Assembly: GCF_026341515.1 (NCBI RefSeq)
Contig: NZ_JAPEOK010000001.1
Span: forward strand, 8,060,001-8,124,000
Direction of reading: 5' to 3'
Source of the DNA: Streptomyces sp. NBC_00878
Lineage (GTDB): Bacteria > Actinomycetota > Actinomycetes > Streptomycetales > Streptomycetaceae
Length of the DNA stretch: 64,000 bases
Part shown: one piece after another, positions 37,543 to 46,380 of the stretch
Layout: every line of letters begins with the position of its first letter
Position numbering within the stretch: position 1 is the first letter of the stretch
Notes under the pieces: generated by a model
Database searches by the model: none
What the model saw: the letters and a program-made list of their open reading frames with translations, nothing else
Told to the model about the DNA's origin: nothing
Translations under genes and position numbers: made by a program

Positions 37543-40500
37543 GTGTCAAAGCCGCCGTTCACGCACCTGCACGTCCATACCCAGTACTCGTTGCTGGACG
37601 GTGCCGCGCGGCTGAAGGACATGTTCAACGCGTGCAATGAGATGGGCATGACGCACATCGCGATGTCGGACCACGGCAACCTGCACGGGGCGTACGACTT
37701 CTTCCACACGGCGAAGAAGGCGGGGGTGACGCCGATCATCGGGATCGAGGCGTATGTCGCCCCGGAGTCGCGGCGGAACAAGCGGAAGATCCAGTGGGGT
37801 CAGCCGCACCAGAAGCGGGACGACGTGTCCGGTTCGGGTGGTTACACGCACAAGACGATCTGGGCGGCGAACAGGACCGGTCTGCACAACCTTTTCCGGC
37901 TGTCCTCGGACGCGTACGCGGAGGGCTGGCTGCAGAAGTGGCCGCGGATGGACAAGGAGACCATCTCCCAGTGGTCGGAGGGGCTGATTGCCTCCACGGG
38001 TTGTCCGTCGGGTGAGTTGCAGACGCGGTTGCGTCTGGGCCAGTTCGACGAGGCGGTGAAGGCGGCCTCGGAGTACCAGGACATTTTCGGCAAGGACCGG
38101 TATTTCCTGGAGTTGATGGATCACGGGATCGACATCGAGCGGCGGGTCCGTGACGATCTGCTGCGGGTGGGCAAGAAGCTGGGCATCCCGCCGCTGGTGA
38201 CGAACGACTCGCACTACACGTACGCGCACGAGGCGACCGCGCACGACGCGTTGCTGTGCATCCAGACGGGCAAGAACCTCTCGGACCCGGACCGTTTCCG
38301 CTTCGACGGGACCGGTTATTACCTGAAGTCCACGGACGAGATGTACGCGGTGGACTCTTCGGAGGCCTGGCAGGAGGGGTGTGCGAACACCCTGTTGGTG
38401 GCCGAGCAGATCGACACGTCCGGCATGTTCGAGGCGAAGAACCTCATGCCGAAGTTCGAGATCCCCGACGGCTTCACCGAAGTCACCTGGTTCCAGGAGG
38501 AGGTCCGCCTCGGGATGGAGCGCCGCTTCCCCGGCGGCGTCCCCGACGACCGCCAGAAGCAGGCGGAGTACGAGATGGACGTCATCATCCAGATGGGGTT
38601 CCCGGGGTACTTCCTCGTGGTCGCCGACTTCATCATGTGGGCCAAGAAGCAGGGCATCGCGGTCGGCCCGGGCCGTGGTTCCGCGGCCGGCTCGATCGTC
38701 GCGTACGCCATGGGCATCACCGACCTCGACCCGATCCCGCACGGCCTGATCTTCGAGCGGTTCCTGAACCCCGAGCGTGTCTCCATGCCCGACGTCGACA
38801 TCGACTTCGACGAGCGTAGGCGCGTCGAGGTGATCAGGTATGTGACGGAGAAGTACGGCGCCGACAAGGTCGCCATGATCGGCACGTACGGAAAGATCAA
38901 GGCGAAGAACGCCATCAAGGACTCCGCGCGCGTGCTGGGTTATCCGTACGCGATGGGTGACCGGCTCACCAAGGCCATGCCCGCCGACGTCCTCGGCAAG
39001 GGCATCGACCTGAACGGCATCACGGACCCCAAGCACCCGCGTTACAGCGAGGCGGGCGAGATCCGGGGGATGTACGAGAACGAGCCGGACGTGAAGAAGG
39101 TCATCGACACCGCGAAGGGTGTCGAGGGGCTGGTCCGGCAGATGGGTGTGCACGCGGCCGGCGTGATCATGTCCAGTGAGCCCATCGTCGACCACGCCCC
39201 GATCTGGGTGCGGCACACCGACGGCGTGACCATCACGCAGTGGGACTACCCGCAGTGCGAGTCGCTCGGCCTGCTGAAGATGGACTTCCTCGGCCTGCGC
39301 AACCTCACGATCATGGACGACGCCATCAAGATGGTGAAGGCCAACAAGGGCATCGACCTGGAGATGCTCGCCCTCCCGCTGGACGACCCCAAGACCTTCG
39401 AACTGCTCTGCCGCGGTGACACCCTCGGTGTCTTCCAGTTCGACGGCGGCCCGATGCGCTCGCTGCTCCGCCAGATGCAGCCCGACAACTTCGAGGACAT
39501 CTCCGCCGTCTCGGCCCTCTACCGGCCGGGCCCGATGGGCATGAACTCGCACATCAACTACGCGGAGCGCAAGAACAAGCGCCAGGAGATCACCCCGATC
39601 CACAAGGAGCTCGAGGAGCCGCTGGAGGAGGTCCTGGCGGTCACCTACGGCCTGATCGTGTACCAGGAGCAGGTGCAGAAGGCCGCCCAGATCATCGCCG
39701 GGTACTCGCTCGGCGAGGCCGACATCCTCCGCCGCGTGATGGGCAAGAAGAAGCCCGACGAACTGGCCAAGAACTTCGTCCTCTTCCAGAAGGGCGCCCG
39801 GGACAAGGGCTACAGCGACGAGGCGATCCAGGGCCTGTGGGACGTGCTGGTCCCCTTCGCCGGCTACGCCTTCAACAAGGCGCACTCCGCCGCGTACGGA
39901 CTGGTGTCGTACTGGACGGCGTATCTGAAGGCGAATTACCCGGCCGAGTACATGGCCGCGCTGCTCACCTCGGTCAAGGACGACAAGGACAAGTCGGCGG
40001 TCTATCTGAACGAGTGCCGGCGCATGCGCATCAAGGTGCTGCCGCCGAACGTCAACGAGTCCGAGCAGAACTTCGCCGCTCAGGGCGACGACGTGATCCT
40101 GTTCGGCCTCTCCGCCGTCCGCAACGTCGGTACGAACGTGGTGGAGTCGATCATCCGCAGCCGTAAGGCCAAAGGGAAGTACGCCTCCTTCCCGGACTAT
40201 CTCGACAAGGTCGAGGCGGTCGCCTGCAACAAGCGGACCACGGAGTCGCTGATCAAGGCGGGTGCGTTCGACACGATGGGGCACACCCGCAAGGGGCTGA
40301 CCGCGCACTTCGAGCCGATGATCGACAACGTGGTGGCGGTCAAGCGCAAGGAGGCCGAGGGGCAGTTCGACCTGTTCGGCGGGATGGGCGAGGAGGACAA
40401 CACCGAGCCCGGCTTCGGACTCGACGTGGAGTTCACCACCGACGAGTGGGACAAGGCCTATCTGCTCGCCCAGGAGCGGGAGATGCTCGGTCTGTACGTC

Positions 40501-41082
40501 TCCGACCACCCGCTGTTCGGTCTGGAGCACGTGCTGTCCGACAAGGCGGACGCGGGCATCAACCAGCTCACCGGCGGCGAGCACGCCGACGGCGCGGTCG
40601 TCACCATCGGCGGCATCATCTCCGGGCTCCAGCGCAAGATGACCAAGCAGGGCAACGCCTGGGCGATCGCCACCGTCGAGGACCTCGCGGGCTCGATCGA
40701 GTGCATGTTCTTCCCGGCCACCTACCAGTTGGTGTCGACCCAACTCGTCGAGGACACGGTGGTGTTCGTCAAGGGACGCCTCGACAAGCGCGAGGACGTG
40801 CCCCGCCTCGTCGCGATGGAACTCCAGGTCCCGGACGTGTCGAACGCGGGCACCAACGCGCCCGTGATCCTCACCATCCCGGCGCTGAAGGTCACCCCGC
40901 CCATGATCAGCCGGCTCGGCGAGATCCTCAGCCACCACAGGGGCGAGAGCGAGGTGCGGATCAGGCTCCAGGGCCCGAGCAAGACCACGGTGCTGCGGCT
41001 CGACCGGCACCGGGTGAAGCCGGACCCCGCACTGTTCGGTGACTTGAAAGTGCTGCTCGGACCGTCCTGCCTGGCGGGGTGA
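37543..41082 (+). CDS. dnaE: DNA polymerase III alpha subunit
   Basis: Replicative polymerase of 1179 residues. Domain order: N-terminal PHP domain (FTHLHVHTQYSLLDG), palm with the PDVDIDFDERRR catalytic aspartates, fingers, helix-hairpin-helix, and a C-terminal OB domain (VVTIGGIISGLQRKMTKQGNAW). GTG 37543 is supported by GGAGG at 37530-37534. TAGACT at 37462-37467 is a possible -10. The first 900 bases prefer G-ending codons (CGG, GCG, ACG, some TTG) while the rest prefers C-ending ones. Confidence 0.97.
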   Translation: MSKPPFTHLHVHTQYSLLDGAARLKDMFNACNEMGMTHIAMSDHGNLHGAYDFFHTAKKAGVTPIIGIEAYVAPESRRNKRKIQWGQPHQKRDDVSGSGGYTHKTIWAANRTGLHNLFRLSSDAYAEGWLQKWPRMDKETISQWSEGLIASTGCPSGELQTRLRLGQFDEAVKAASEYQDIFGKDRYFLELMDHGIDIERRVRDDLLRVGKKLGIPPLVTNDSHYTYAHEATAHDALLCIQTGKNLSDPDRFRFDGTGYYLKSTDEMYAVDSSEAWQEGCANTLLVAEQIDTSGMFEAKNLMPKFEIPDGFTEVTWFQEEVRLGMERRFPGGVPDDRQKQAEYEMDVIIQMGFPGYFLVVADFIMWAKKQGIAVGPGRGSAAGSIVAYAMGITDLDPIPHGLIFERFLNPERVSMPDVDIDFDERRRVEVIRYVTEKYGADKVAMIGTYGKIKAKNAIKDSARVLGYPYAMGDRLTKAMPADVLGKGIDLNGITDPKHPRYSEAGEIRGMYENEPDVKKVIDTAKGVEGLVRQMGVHAAGVIMSSEPIVDHAPIWVRHTDGVTITQWDYPQCESLGLLKMDFLGLRNLTIMDDAIKMVKANKGIDLEMLALPLDDPKTFELLCRGDTLGVFQFDGGPMRSLLRQMQPDNFEDISAVSALYRPGPMGMNSHINYAERKNKRQEITPIHKELEEPLEEVLAVTYGLIVYQEQVQKAAQIIAGYSLGEADILRRVMGKKKPDELAKNFVLFQKGARDKGYSDEAIQGLWDVLVPFAGYAFNKAHSAAYGLVSYWTAYLKANYPAEYMAALLTSVKDDKDKSAVYLNECRRMRIKVLPPNVNESEQNFAAQGDDVILFGLSAVRNVGTNVVESIIRSRKAKGKYASFPDYLDKVEAVACNKRTTESLIKAGAFDTMGHTRKGLTAHFEPMIDNVVAVKRKEAEGQFDLFGGMGEEDNTEPGFGLDVEFTTDEWDKAYLLAQEREMLGLYVSDHPLFGLEHVLSDKADAGINQLTGGEHADGAVVTIGGIISGLQRKMTKQGNAWAIATVEDLAGSIECMFFPATYQLVSTQLVEDTVVFVKGRLDKREDVPRLVAMELQVPDVSNAGTNAPVILTIPALKVTPPMISRLGEILSHHRGESEVRIRLQGPSKTTVLRLDRHRVKPDPALFGDLKVLLGPSCLAG

Positions 41083-41101
41083 ACCGGACACCGAGGTGCG
41101 A

Positions 41102-41132
41102 GAGGGGCGCATCCGTGACGGATGCGCCCCTC
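41102..41132 (+). terminator. Terminator after dnaE
   Basis: A perfect 14-bp stem (41102-41115 with 41119-41132) with a 3-base loop, 20 bases past the dnaE stop. There is no T-tract, as is common for Streptomyces terminators. It can also serve the converging small gene. Confidence 0.85.
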
Positions 41133-41178
41133 GTCGCGTACAGGGCTTCAGCAGCCCTCAACCAGCTTCACGCGGGCC

Positions 41179-41358
41179 TCAGTTGTGGCCGAAGCGCTTC
41201 TGGTGCTTGCGGGCAACATGGGCGGGGCTGCCCTCGGCCTGCGACATCGGCGACTGCTGCGCCTCCGCCGAGGACCGGTCTGCCTGCTCCTGCGCACGCT
41301 CTGCCTGCGAGGAGCGGTCCTGCTGCCCGCCCTGCTTGCGGTTCTTGTTCTTGGCCAT
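41179..41358 (-). CDS. Small hydrophilic protein of 59 residues
   Basis: Encodes a 59-residue, Gln/Ser/Lys-rich, probably disordered protein beginning MAKNKNRKQGGQQD and ending VARKHQKRFGHN. ATG 41358 has a clear GGAGG eight to nine bases upstream, which supports real translation; an upstream in-frame start lacks one. I do not know its role. It converges on dnaE and is divergent from the NYN-domain gene. Confidence 0.7.
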   Translation of the reverse strand: MAKNKNRKQGGQQDRSSQAERAQEQADRSSAEAQQSPMSQAEGSPAHVARKHQKRFGHN

Positions 41359-41582
41359 GGTGATCTGCCTCCTACGGGGGATCTCGGGGCCAGGGCCGGG
41401 ACCAGACTCACATACAAGGATAAGGGGCGCATTTCGGAGAATTACCGTGCGTAATAAGCCCTGTCGGTGAGTGATATCCCGATCCGCCACGCCGAAGATC
41501 GAGTTCCGGCCGTTAACCTCCGCAGGGTCGGGCAGACTCGAAGGAAGCCCGAAGCAAACCTCCCGGAAAGAGGGTGGATCGC

Positions 41583-42815
41583 GTGGACCGCTGCATTGTC
41601 CTGGTGGACGCCGGGTACCTGCTCGGGGCTGCTGCCAGTCTTCTCGCCGGGGATTCCTCCCGCTCCCGGATCACCGTCGACCACGCCGCCCTCATCCAGG
41701 GCCTGCGCGAGCGCGCCGAGTCCGACACGGAACGGCCCCTGTTGCGCATCTACTGGTTCGACGGCGCCCCCGACCGCGTACCGCAGCCCGAGCACCGCCG
41801 CCTGCGGGTGATGCCGCGGGTCACGGTGCGCCTCGGTGCGCTGACCCGCAGCGACGGGCGCTGGGCACAGAAGGGCGTGGACGCCGCCATGCACGCCGAG
41901 CTCACGGAGCTGGCGCGCAACCGGGCCTGCTCCGACGTGGTGCTCGTGACCGGTGACGGGGATCTGCTGCCCGGCATGATGGCCGCGAAGGAGCACGGGG
42001 TCGCCGTGCATCTGTGGGCCGTGCAGGCGGCGGACGGCGACTACAACCAGTCCGAGGACCTTGTCGCCGAGGCCGACGAGCGGCGTGTTCTCGACCGCGC
42101 GTGGATCACCAAGGCCGTGCATGCCAAGGATCTCGGCGGGGTCTGCGCGCCGCCGCCCGCGCCGCGGCCCGAGATCGCGGCGATCCTCTCCGCGCCGCTG
42201 CCCGAGTCCGCGCCGGCCTCCGCGGGTGAGCGGGCCGCGCGGGAGGCCGAGCACGCGCAGGCCGCGCCCGGTGAGAACGGCACGGAGGAGCGGGTGCCGG
42301 CCGCCAAGGGTGGCGTCCCGACGCCGAAGGATCTGGCCGCCTTGCGCGCGCCCGGGGCGCATCCGCACCCGCATCCACATGCGCAGCCCGCGAACGCGAC
42401 GCTTCGGTGGTCCTCCGACAAGGGGTGGGTCGACCGGCCCGGTACCGCCGCGGAGTCCGCCGAGGCCGCGCTGTTGCCGACGCTCGCGCAGCTCACGTCG
42501 GCGGAGCAGAGGTGGGCCGATCGTGAGGAGGACATCACGACGGTGGGCGGGGATCCGTACGAGGTGGGGCAGGTGTTCGCGCGGCGGTGGATGGGGCGGC
42601 TGTCGGACCAGACCCAGCTGCAGAAGCTGTCGACGATGTATCCGCGGGTGCCGCATCGCATTGACGGGGAGCTGTTGCGGTATGCGGCCCGGTTCGGGCT
42701 GCTTGCCCATAAGGACGATCAGATCGATGAGCATGATCGGTATGCGATTCGGGCGGGGTTCTGGCGGGAAATCGACGTACGGACCGCTGCCGAGCATGCT
42801 CCCGCAGGGGAGTAG
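41583..42815 (+). CDS. NYN-domain (PIN-like) protein, putative ribonuclease
   Basis: A 410-residue protein whose N-terminal 190 residues form a NYN domain: RCIVLVDAGYLLGA at the start, GVDAAMHAEL, and VVLVTGDGDLLPGM, with the conserved acidic residues expected for a PIN-like nuclease. After an Ala/Pro-rich, His-Pro-repeat linker (about 190-280) comes a C-terminal domain of about 125 residues. GTG 41583 is chosen for the AGAGGG ahead of it; GTG 41574 is possible. RNA is the likely substrate (family knowledge). The last 180 bases use unusual T- and G-ending codons. Confidence 0.85.
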   Translation: MDRCIVLVDAGYLLGAAASLLAGDSSRSRITVDHAALIQGLRERAESDTERPLLRIYWFDGAPDRVPQPEHRRLRVMPRVTVRLGALTRSDGRWAQKGVDAAMHAELTELARNRACSDVVLVTGDGDLLPGMMAAKEHGVAVHLWAVQAADGDYNQSEDLVAEADERRVLDRAWITKAVHAKDLGGVCAPPPAPRPEIAAILSAPLPESAPASAGERAAREAEHAQAAPGENGTEERVPAAKGGVPTPKDLAALRAPGAHPHPHPHAQPANATLRWSSDKGWVDRPGTAAESAEAALLPTLAQLTSAEQRWADREEDITTVGGDPYEVGQVFARRWMGRLSDQTQLQKLSTMYPRVPHRIDGELLRYAARFGLLAHKDDQIDEHDRYAIRAGFWREIDVRTAAEHAPAGE

Positions 42816-42870
42816 GGGGTTGGCTGAGGTTGGCTTGCCGCCGCGGCCGGAAGGGTTGTGTGTTGGGTGC

Positions 42871-42965
42871 GGGTTGTGGGGGCTTGTCGCGCCCACGCGG
42901 CGGAGCCGCATATGTCACAGCCCCGCGCCCCTTTAGGGGCGCAGCCCTGCGCCCCTAAAGGGGCG
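42871..42965. repeat. Dispersed GC-rich repeat, copy 2, with nested palindromes
   Basis: Starts like copy 1 (GTGGGGGCTTGTCGCG), then carries a different 30-base middle containing GCGGCGGAGCCGC. It ends in two self-complementary 16-base blocks built on CGCCCCTTTAGGGGCG and CGCCCCTAAAGGGGCG. Bases 42926-42944 and 42947-42965 are perfect 19-bp inverted copies with only two bases between them. Confidence 0.85.
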
Positions 42966-43018
42966 TATGCCCGCCCCGGGCGTCGTCGGGGCGTCGGGAC
43001 CCCGTACCCTCAGTCCTC

Positions 43019-44050
43019 GTGAGTACGCGCACCGCACAGGGAGTCCGGAACGGGCACGGTGGGGATGTCGTGTGCGCGGTACGGGATCTGACGAAGACCT
43101 ATCCGGCGGTGCGCGGGCGGCGCGGAGTGCCCGGGACGCCCGAGGTGCGGGCCACCGACGGGGTACGGATCGACATCCGGCGCGGGGAGATCTTCGGGCT
43201 GCTCGGGCCGAACGGAGCAGGCAAGACCACCCTCGTACGGCAGCTGACGGGGCTGATGCGGCCCGACCGCGGCAGCGTCGAGATCCTCGGGCACGACATC
43301 GTGGCCCACCCCGAGCGGGCGGCGCGGATCCTCGCGTACCTCGGACAGGAGTCCACCGCGCTCGACGAGCTGACCGTGTCGCTCGCCGCGGAGACCACCG
43401 GGCGGCTGCGCGGGCTCGACGTACGTACCGCGCGGGCCGAGCGGGACACGGTCCTGGAGGAGCTGGGGCTCACCGCGCTCGCCTCGCGCCCGCTCAAGAA
43501 GCTGTCCGGCGGGCAGCGGCGGCTCGCCTGCTTCGCCACCACGCTCGTCGGCGCGCGGCCGTTCCTCGTCCTCGACGAGCCGACCACCGGCATGGACCCC
43601 GTCGCCCGCCGCGCCGTCTGGGCCGCCGTCGACCGGCGCCGGGCCGAGCACGCCACGACGGTCCTCCTGGTCACCCACAACGTCATCGAGGCGGAGACGG
43701 TCCTCGACCGAGTCGCCGTCCTGGACACGGGCCGTGTCATCGCCTGCGACACCCCCTCCGGGCTGAAGGAGCAGGTCGCCGGCGAGGTGCGCCTCGAACT
43801 CGTCTGGCGCGAGCGCGCGCCCCTCGACGTGCCCGAAGTCGCCGCTCTGCGCGACCGGGCCGTAGAGTCGGGCCGTCGCTGGTCGCTGCGGCTCGCCCCC
43901 GAGGAGGCCCGCGCGGCCGTTGCGGCCGTCACCGGCGGCGCCGCCTTCGCGGCCCTGGACGACTTCACGCTCGCCACCCCGAGCCTGGAAGACGTGTACC
44001 TGGCGCTGGGCGGCAGCGCCGGAAACGTACGGGGGTTGGTCAAGGCATGA
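43019..44050 (+). CDS. ABC transporter ATP-binding protein
   Basis: A 343-residue ATPase of the multidrug/daunorubicin-resistance exporter type. Walker A is GPNGAGKTTL (about 61-70), signature LSGGQRRL, Walker B PFLVLDEPTTGMD, and the H-loop VTHNV. The protein has an N-terminal insert (PAVRGRRGVPGTPEVRATDGV) and an extended C-terminal domain. GTG 43019 has TACCCT eight bases upstream (43005-43010) and no ribosome site, so the message may be leaderless. It pairs with the permease that follows. Substrate unknown. Confidence 0.93.
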   Translation: MSTRTAQGVRNGHGGDVVCAVRDLTKTYPAVRGRRGVPGTPEVRATDGVRIDIRRGEIFGLLGPNGAGKTTLVRQLTGLMRPDRGSVEILGHDIVAHPERAARILAYLGQESTALDELTVSLAAETTGRLRGLDVRTARAERDTVLEELGLTALASRPLKKLSGGQRRLACFATTLVGARPFLVLDEPTTGMDPVARRAVWAAVDRRRAEHATTVLLVTHNVIEAETVLDRVAVLDTGRVIACDTPSGLKEQVAGEVRLELVWRERAPLDVPEVAALRDRAVESGRRWSLRLAPEEARAAVAAVTGGAAFAALDDFTLATPSLEDVYLALGGSAGNVRGLVKA

Positions 44051-44120
44051 GCGTGCGGGCCTCCACAGCCGTACGGAACAGGTACAGGACGACAGCCGAA
44101 GCGAACAGGAGCCGCTCGAC

Positions 44121-44963
44121 GTGAGTGTCGTACCCGCCGAGGTCCTGCCCGGCGCAGCCCGCGCGAACGGGAACTCGGTTGTGGACGCCGAGGACGGAAC
44201 CCGTGCCGCGGCCGGACTCGGGCCGCGCGCGAGGCTGTGGCCGGCGCTGGCCGCCGTCTACCGGGCGCAGCTCTCCCGGGCCCGGGTGGCCAGGATCCCG
44301 CTGCTGTTCGTGGCGACCTTCCAGTCCATCGGGATCATGGTCCTGATGCGCGGGGTCGTGGACGGCGGCGGCGAGGCGCGCTCCGTGGTGGCCGGCTCGT
44401 CGGTCCTCGTGGTCGCGTTCGTGGCGCTCAACCTGCTCGCCCAGTACTTCGGCCAGCTGCGCGCCAGCGGCGGCCTCGACCACTACGCGACGCTGCCCGT
44501 GCCGCCCGCCGCCGTCGTGCTGGGCGCCGCCGCCGCGTACGCCTCCTTCACCGTGCCCGGGACCTTCGTCACCGCCGTGGTCGGCTGCGTGCTCTTCGGG
44601 CTGCCGCTCACGCACCTGTGGATCCTCATCGCCGTCATCCCGCTCGCGGGCGCGGCGCTCGCCGGACTCGGAGCGGCGCTCGGACTGCTCGCCCCGCGGC
44701 CCGAACTGGCCACGCTGCTCGGTCAGTTGGGCATGTCCGCCGCTCTGCTGCTCGGGGTGCTGCCGCCGGACCGGCTGCCGACGGTCGTCCAGTACGCGCG
44801 TGACCTGCTGCCTTCCACGTACGGCGTCGAGGCCTTCGAGCTGACCTTCGCGGCGGACCCGGACTGGGGTGTCGTCCTGATCGACCTCGCCGTGTGCGCG
44901 GGCGTCGGTGTCGCCTCGCTGGCCGTCGCCACCTGGGCCTACCGTCGGGCTGCCGTCCGGTGA
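44121..44963 (+). CDS. ABC-2 type transporter permease
   Basis: A 280-residue membrane protein with about six helices in the ABC-2 arrangement (LLFVATFQSIGIMVLM, LVVAFVALNLLAQYF, ALAGLGAALGLLA and others). It is the membrane partner of the ATPase encoded 70 bases upstream, forming an exporter. GTG 44121 follows AGGAG, and begins a hydrophilic N-terminus of about 45 residues. What it moves is not evident from the neighbours. Confidence 0.88.
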   Translation: MSVVPAEVLPGAARANGNSVVDAEDGTRAAAGLGPRARLWPALAAVYRAQLSRARVARIPLLFVATFQSIGIMVLMRGVVDGGGEARSVVAGSSVLVVAFVALNLLAQYFGQLRASGGLDHYATLPVPPAAVVLGAAAAYASFTVPGTFVTAVVGCVLFGLPLTHLWILIAVIPLAGAALAGLGAALGLLAPRPELATLLGQLGMSAALLLGVLPPDRLPTVVQYARDLLPSTYGVEAFELTFAADPDWGVVLIDLAVCAGVGVASLAVATWAYRRAAVR

Positions 44964-44997
44964 CGCGACTGACAGCCAGGCCTGGCACGATGTGAGA

Positions 44998-45639
44998 GTG
45001 ACCGCACCGCTGACTCCGCCACCTCCGCCGAATCACCAGCCTCCGCACCATGCCTGGCAGGCGCCGCCCCCCGGGTACGCGCTCGGTCATCAGGAGGACG
45101 GTCCCGGGATGAAGACCGAACTGCGAGAGGCCGCCGTCATCACGGTCGCGACCGCGCTCGGCGGGGTACTGCTCGGACTGCTGTGGTGCTGGCTGGCACC
45201 GCGTGTGCCGCTGTTCTCGGACGGCTCGGCGGTCTATCCCCGGGACCTGGAGGGGGAGCAGTCCATCGGAGTGGACGGCACCTTCACCCTGCTCGCGCTC
45301 GGCTTCGGCCTGGTCACCGCGGTGGTTGTCTTCCTCGTACGGCGTCGTGGCGGCATCCCGCTGATCGTCGCGCTCACCGTCGGCGGCATCCTCGCCTCGC
45401 TGATCGCCTGGCGCCTCGGCATCTGGCTCGGCCCCACCGAGGACGTGGTCGCCCACGCCAAGGAGGCGGGCAAGGGTGTCACCTTCGACGCCCCGCTGGT
45501 GCTCAACGCCAAGGGCGCCCTGCTCGCCTGGTCCTTCTCGGCCCTCCTGGTCCACCTGGGCCTGACGGCCCTGTTCGCCCCGAGGGACCCGGACCCGTAC
45601 GACCAGCCCCAGCTTCCCGATGGCAACCCGCAGTCCTGA
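44998..45639 (+). CDS. DUF2567 membrane protein
   Basis: A 213-residue actinobacterial membrane protein with a Pro/His-rich N-terminal 35 residues, then four hydrophobic helices (about 45-65, 90-112, 118-138, 175-195). The family is known in Streptomyces and Mycobacterium without a function. GTG 44998 has CACGAT (44986-44991) six bases upstream and no ribosome site, suggesting a leaderless message. Confidence 0.82.
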   Translation: MTAPLTPPPPPNHQPPHHAWQAPPPGYALGHQEDGPGMKTELREAAVITVATALGGVLLGLLWCWLAPRVPLFSDGSAVYPRDLEGEQSIGVDGTFTLLALGFGLVTAVVVFLVRRRGGIPLIVALTVGGILASLIAWRLGIWLGPTEDVVAHAKEAGKGVTFDAPLVLNAKGALLAWSFSALLVHLGLTALFAPRDPDPYDQPQLPDGNPQS

Positions 45640-45673
45640 CGGCCCCGGGTACGAAACGCTTCCTGGGGAGCGC

Positions 45674-45748
45674 CTACGCGGGCCGGTGTCCGTGGTTCGA
45701 CCGGCCCTTCTTGACCCGCCACTTCCGCTTGCGCGTCTTCTTCGACAT
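45674..45748 (-). CDS. 24-residue basic protein resembling ribosomal protein bL37
   Basis: A tiny gene encoding a peptide that begins MSKKTRKRKWRVKK and ends SNHGHRPA. Basic composition and the NHG-x-RP ending match bL37, a 24-residue ribosomal protein first recognised in mycobacterial 50S structures, whose C-terminus reads NHGKRP. It lies on the minus strand 41 bases downstream of the YbaK gene and may share its message. A weak GAGGG lies just before the ATG. The call rests on size, charge and motif; sequence alignment with actinobacterial bL37 would settle it. Confidence 0.7.
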   Translation of the reverse strand: MSKKTRKRKWRVKKGRSNHGHRPA

Positions 45749-45789
45749 GCCCTCGGTGCTTAACCGAAAACCGGCCCCCCGTCGAGGGG

Positions 45790-46290
45790 TCACGCACGCC
45801 CGACGGGCGCCAGAACCGCTCCGGTCAGCTTCGCCAGGTCCTTCGGGGCCAGCTCCACCTCCAGGCCGCGGCGGCCCGCCGAGACACAGATCGTGGCGTG
45901 GGCGTCGGCCGAGGCGTCCACCACTGTGGTGAGCCGTTTGCGCTGGCCGAGTGGCGAGATTCCGCCACGGACGTAACCCGTGGTGCGCTCCGCCAGAGCG
46001 GGATCCGCCATCGCCGCGCGCTTGCCGCCGACCGCCGCAGCGAGCGCCTTCAGGTCCAGTGAGCCCGCCACCGGGACCACGGCGACCGTCAGCGTGCCGT
46101 CGACGTCCGCCACCAGGGTCTTGAAGACCCGGTCCGGAGAGACGCCCATCGCCTCGGCCGCCTCCTCGCCGTACGAGGGATGCGACGGATCGTGCTCGTA
46201 GGCGTGGACCGTGAACTCGACGCCCGCCGCGGTGAGCGCCACGGTCGCAGGCGTCCCGCCCGACTGCTGCTTCTTCGACTTCTTCGCCAT
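45790..46290 (-). CDS. ybaK: YbaK/EbsC-family Cys-tRNA(Pro) deacylase
   Basis: A 166-residue editing protein that hydrolyses Cys-tRNA(Pro), and sometimes other mischarged tRNAs, in trans. The family signature is present: SYGEEAAEAMGVSPDRVFKTLVA with the conserved catalytic Lys, then a Gly-rich GYVRGGISPLG loop. The N-terminus is Lys-rich (MAKKSKKQQ). The tiny bL37-like gene follows on the same strand. Confidence 0.93.
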   Translation of the reverse strand: MAKKSKKQQSGGTPATVALTAAGVEFTVHAYEHDPSHPSYGEEAAEAMGVSPDRVFKTLVADVDGTLTVAVVPVAGSLDLKALAAAVGGKRAAMADPALAERTTGYVRGGISPLGQRKRLTTVVDASADAHATICVSAGRRGLEVELAPKDLAKLTGAVLAPVGRA

Positions 46291-46322
46291 GGGCCCGCAT
46301 CATCCCAGACAGCCGAAACGCG

Positions 46323-46360
46323 GCCGCCCCCGCCCGAAACGGTGTCCGGGCGGGGGCGGC
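46323..46360 (-). terminator. Terminator after secreted-protein gene
   Basis: A perfect 14-bp GC stem (46323-46336 with 46347-46360) lies 50 bases past the stop of the small secreted-protein gene on the minus strand, upstream of ybaK. Confidence 0.8.
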
Positions 46361-46380
46361 AGGCGACGGTCCTTGATCAG

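Noticed and set aside
37546..41112. 1188-codon open frame on the minus strand opposite dnaE
   Set aside because: Antisense shadow; the plus strand encodes a full DNA polymerase III alpha subunit.
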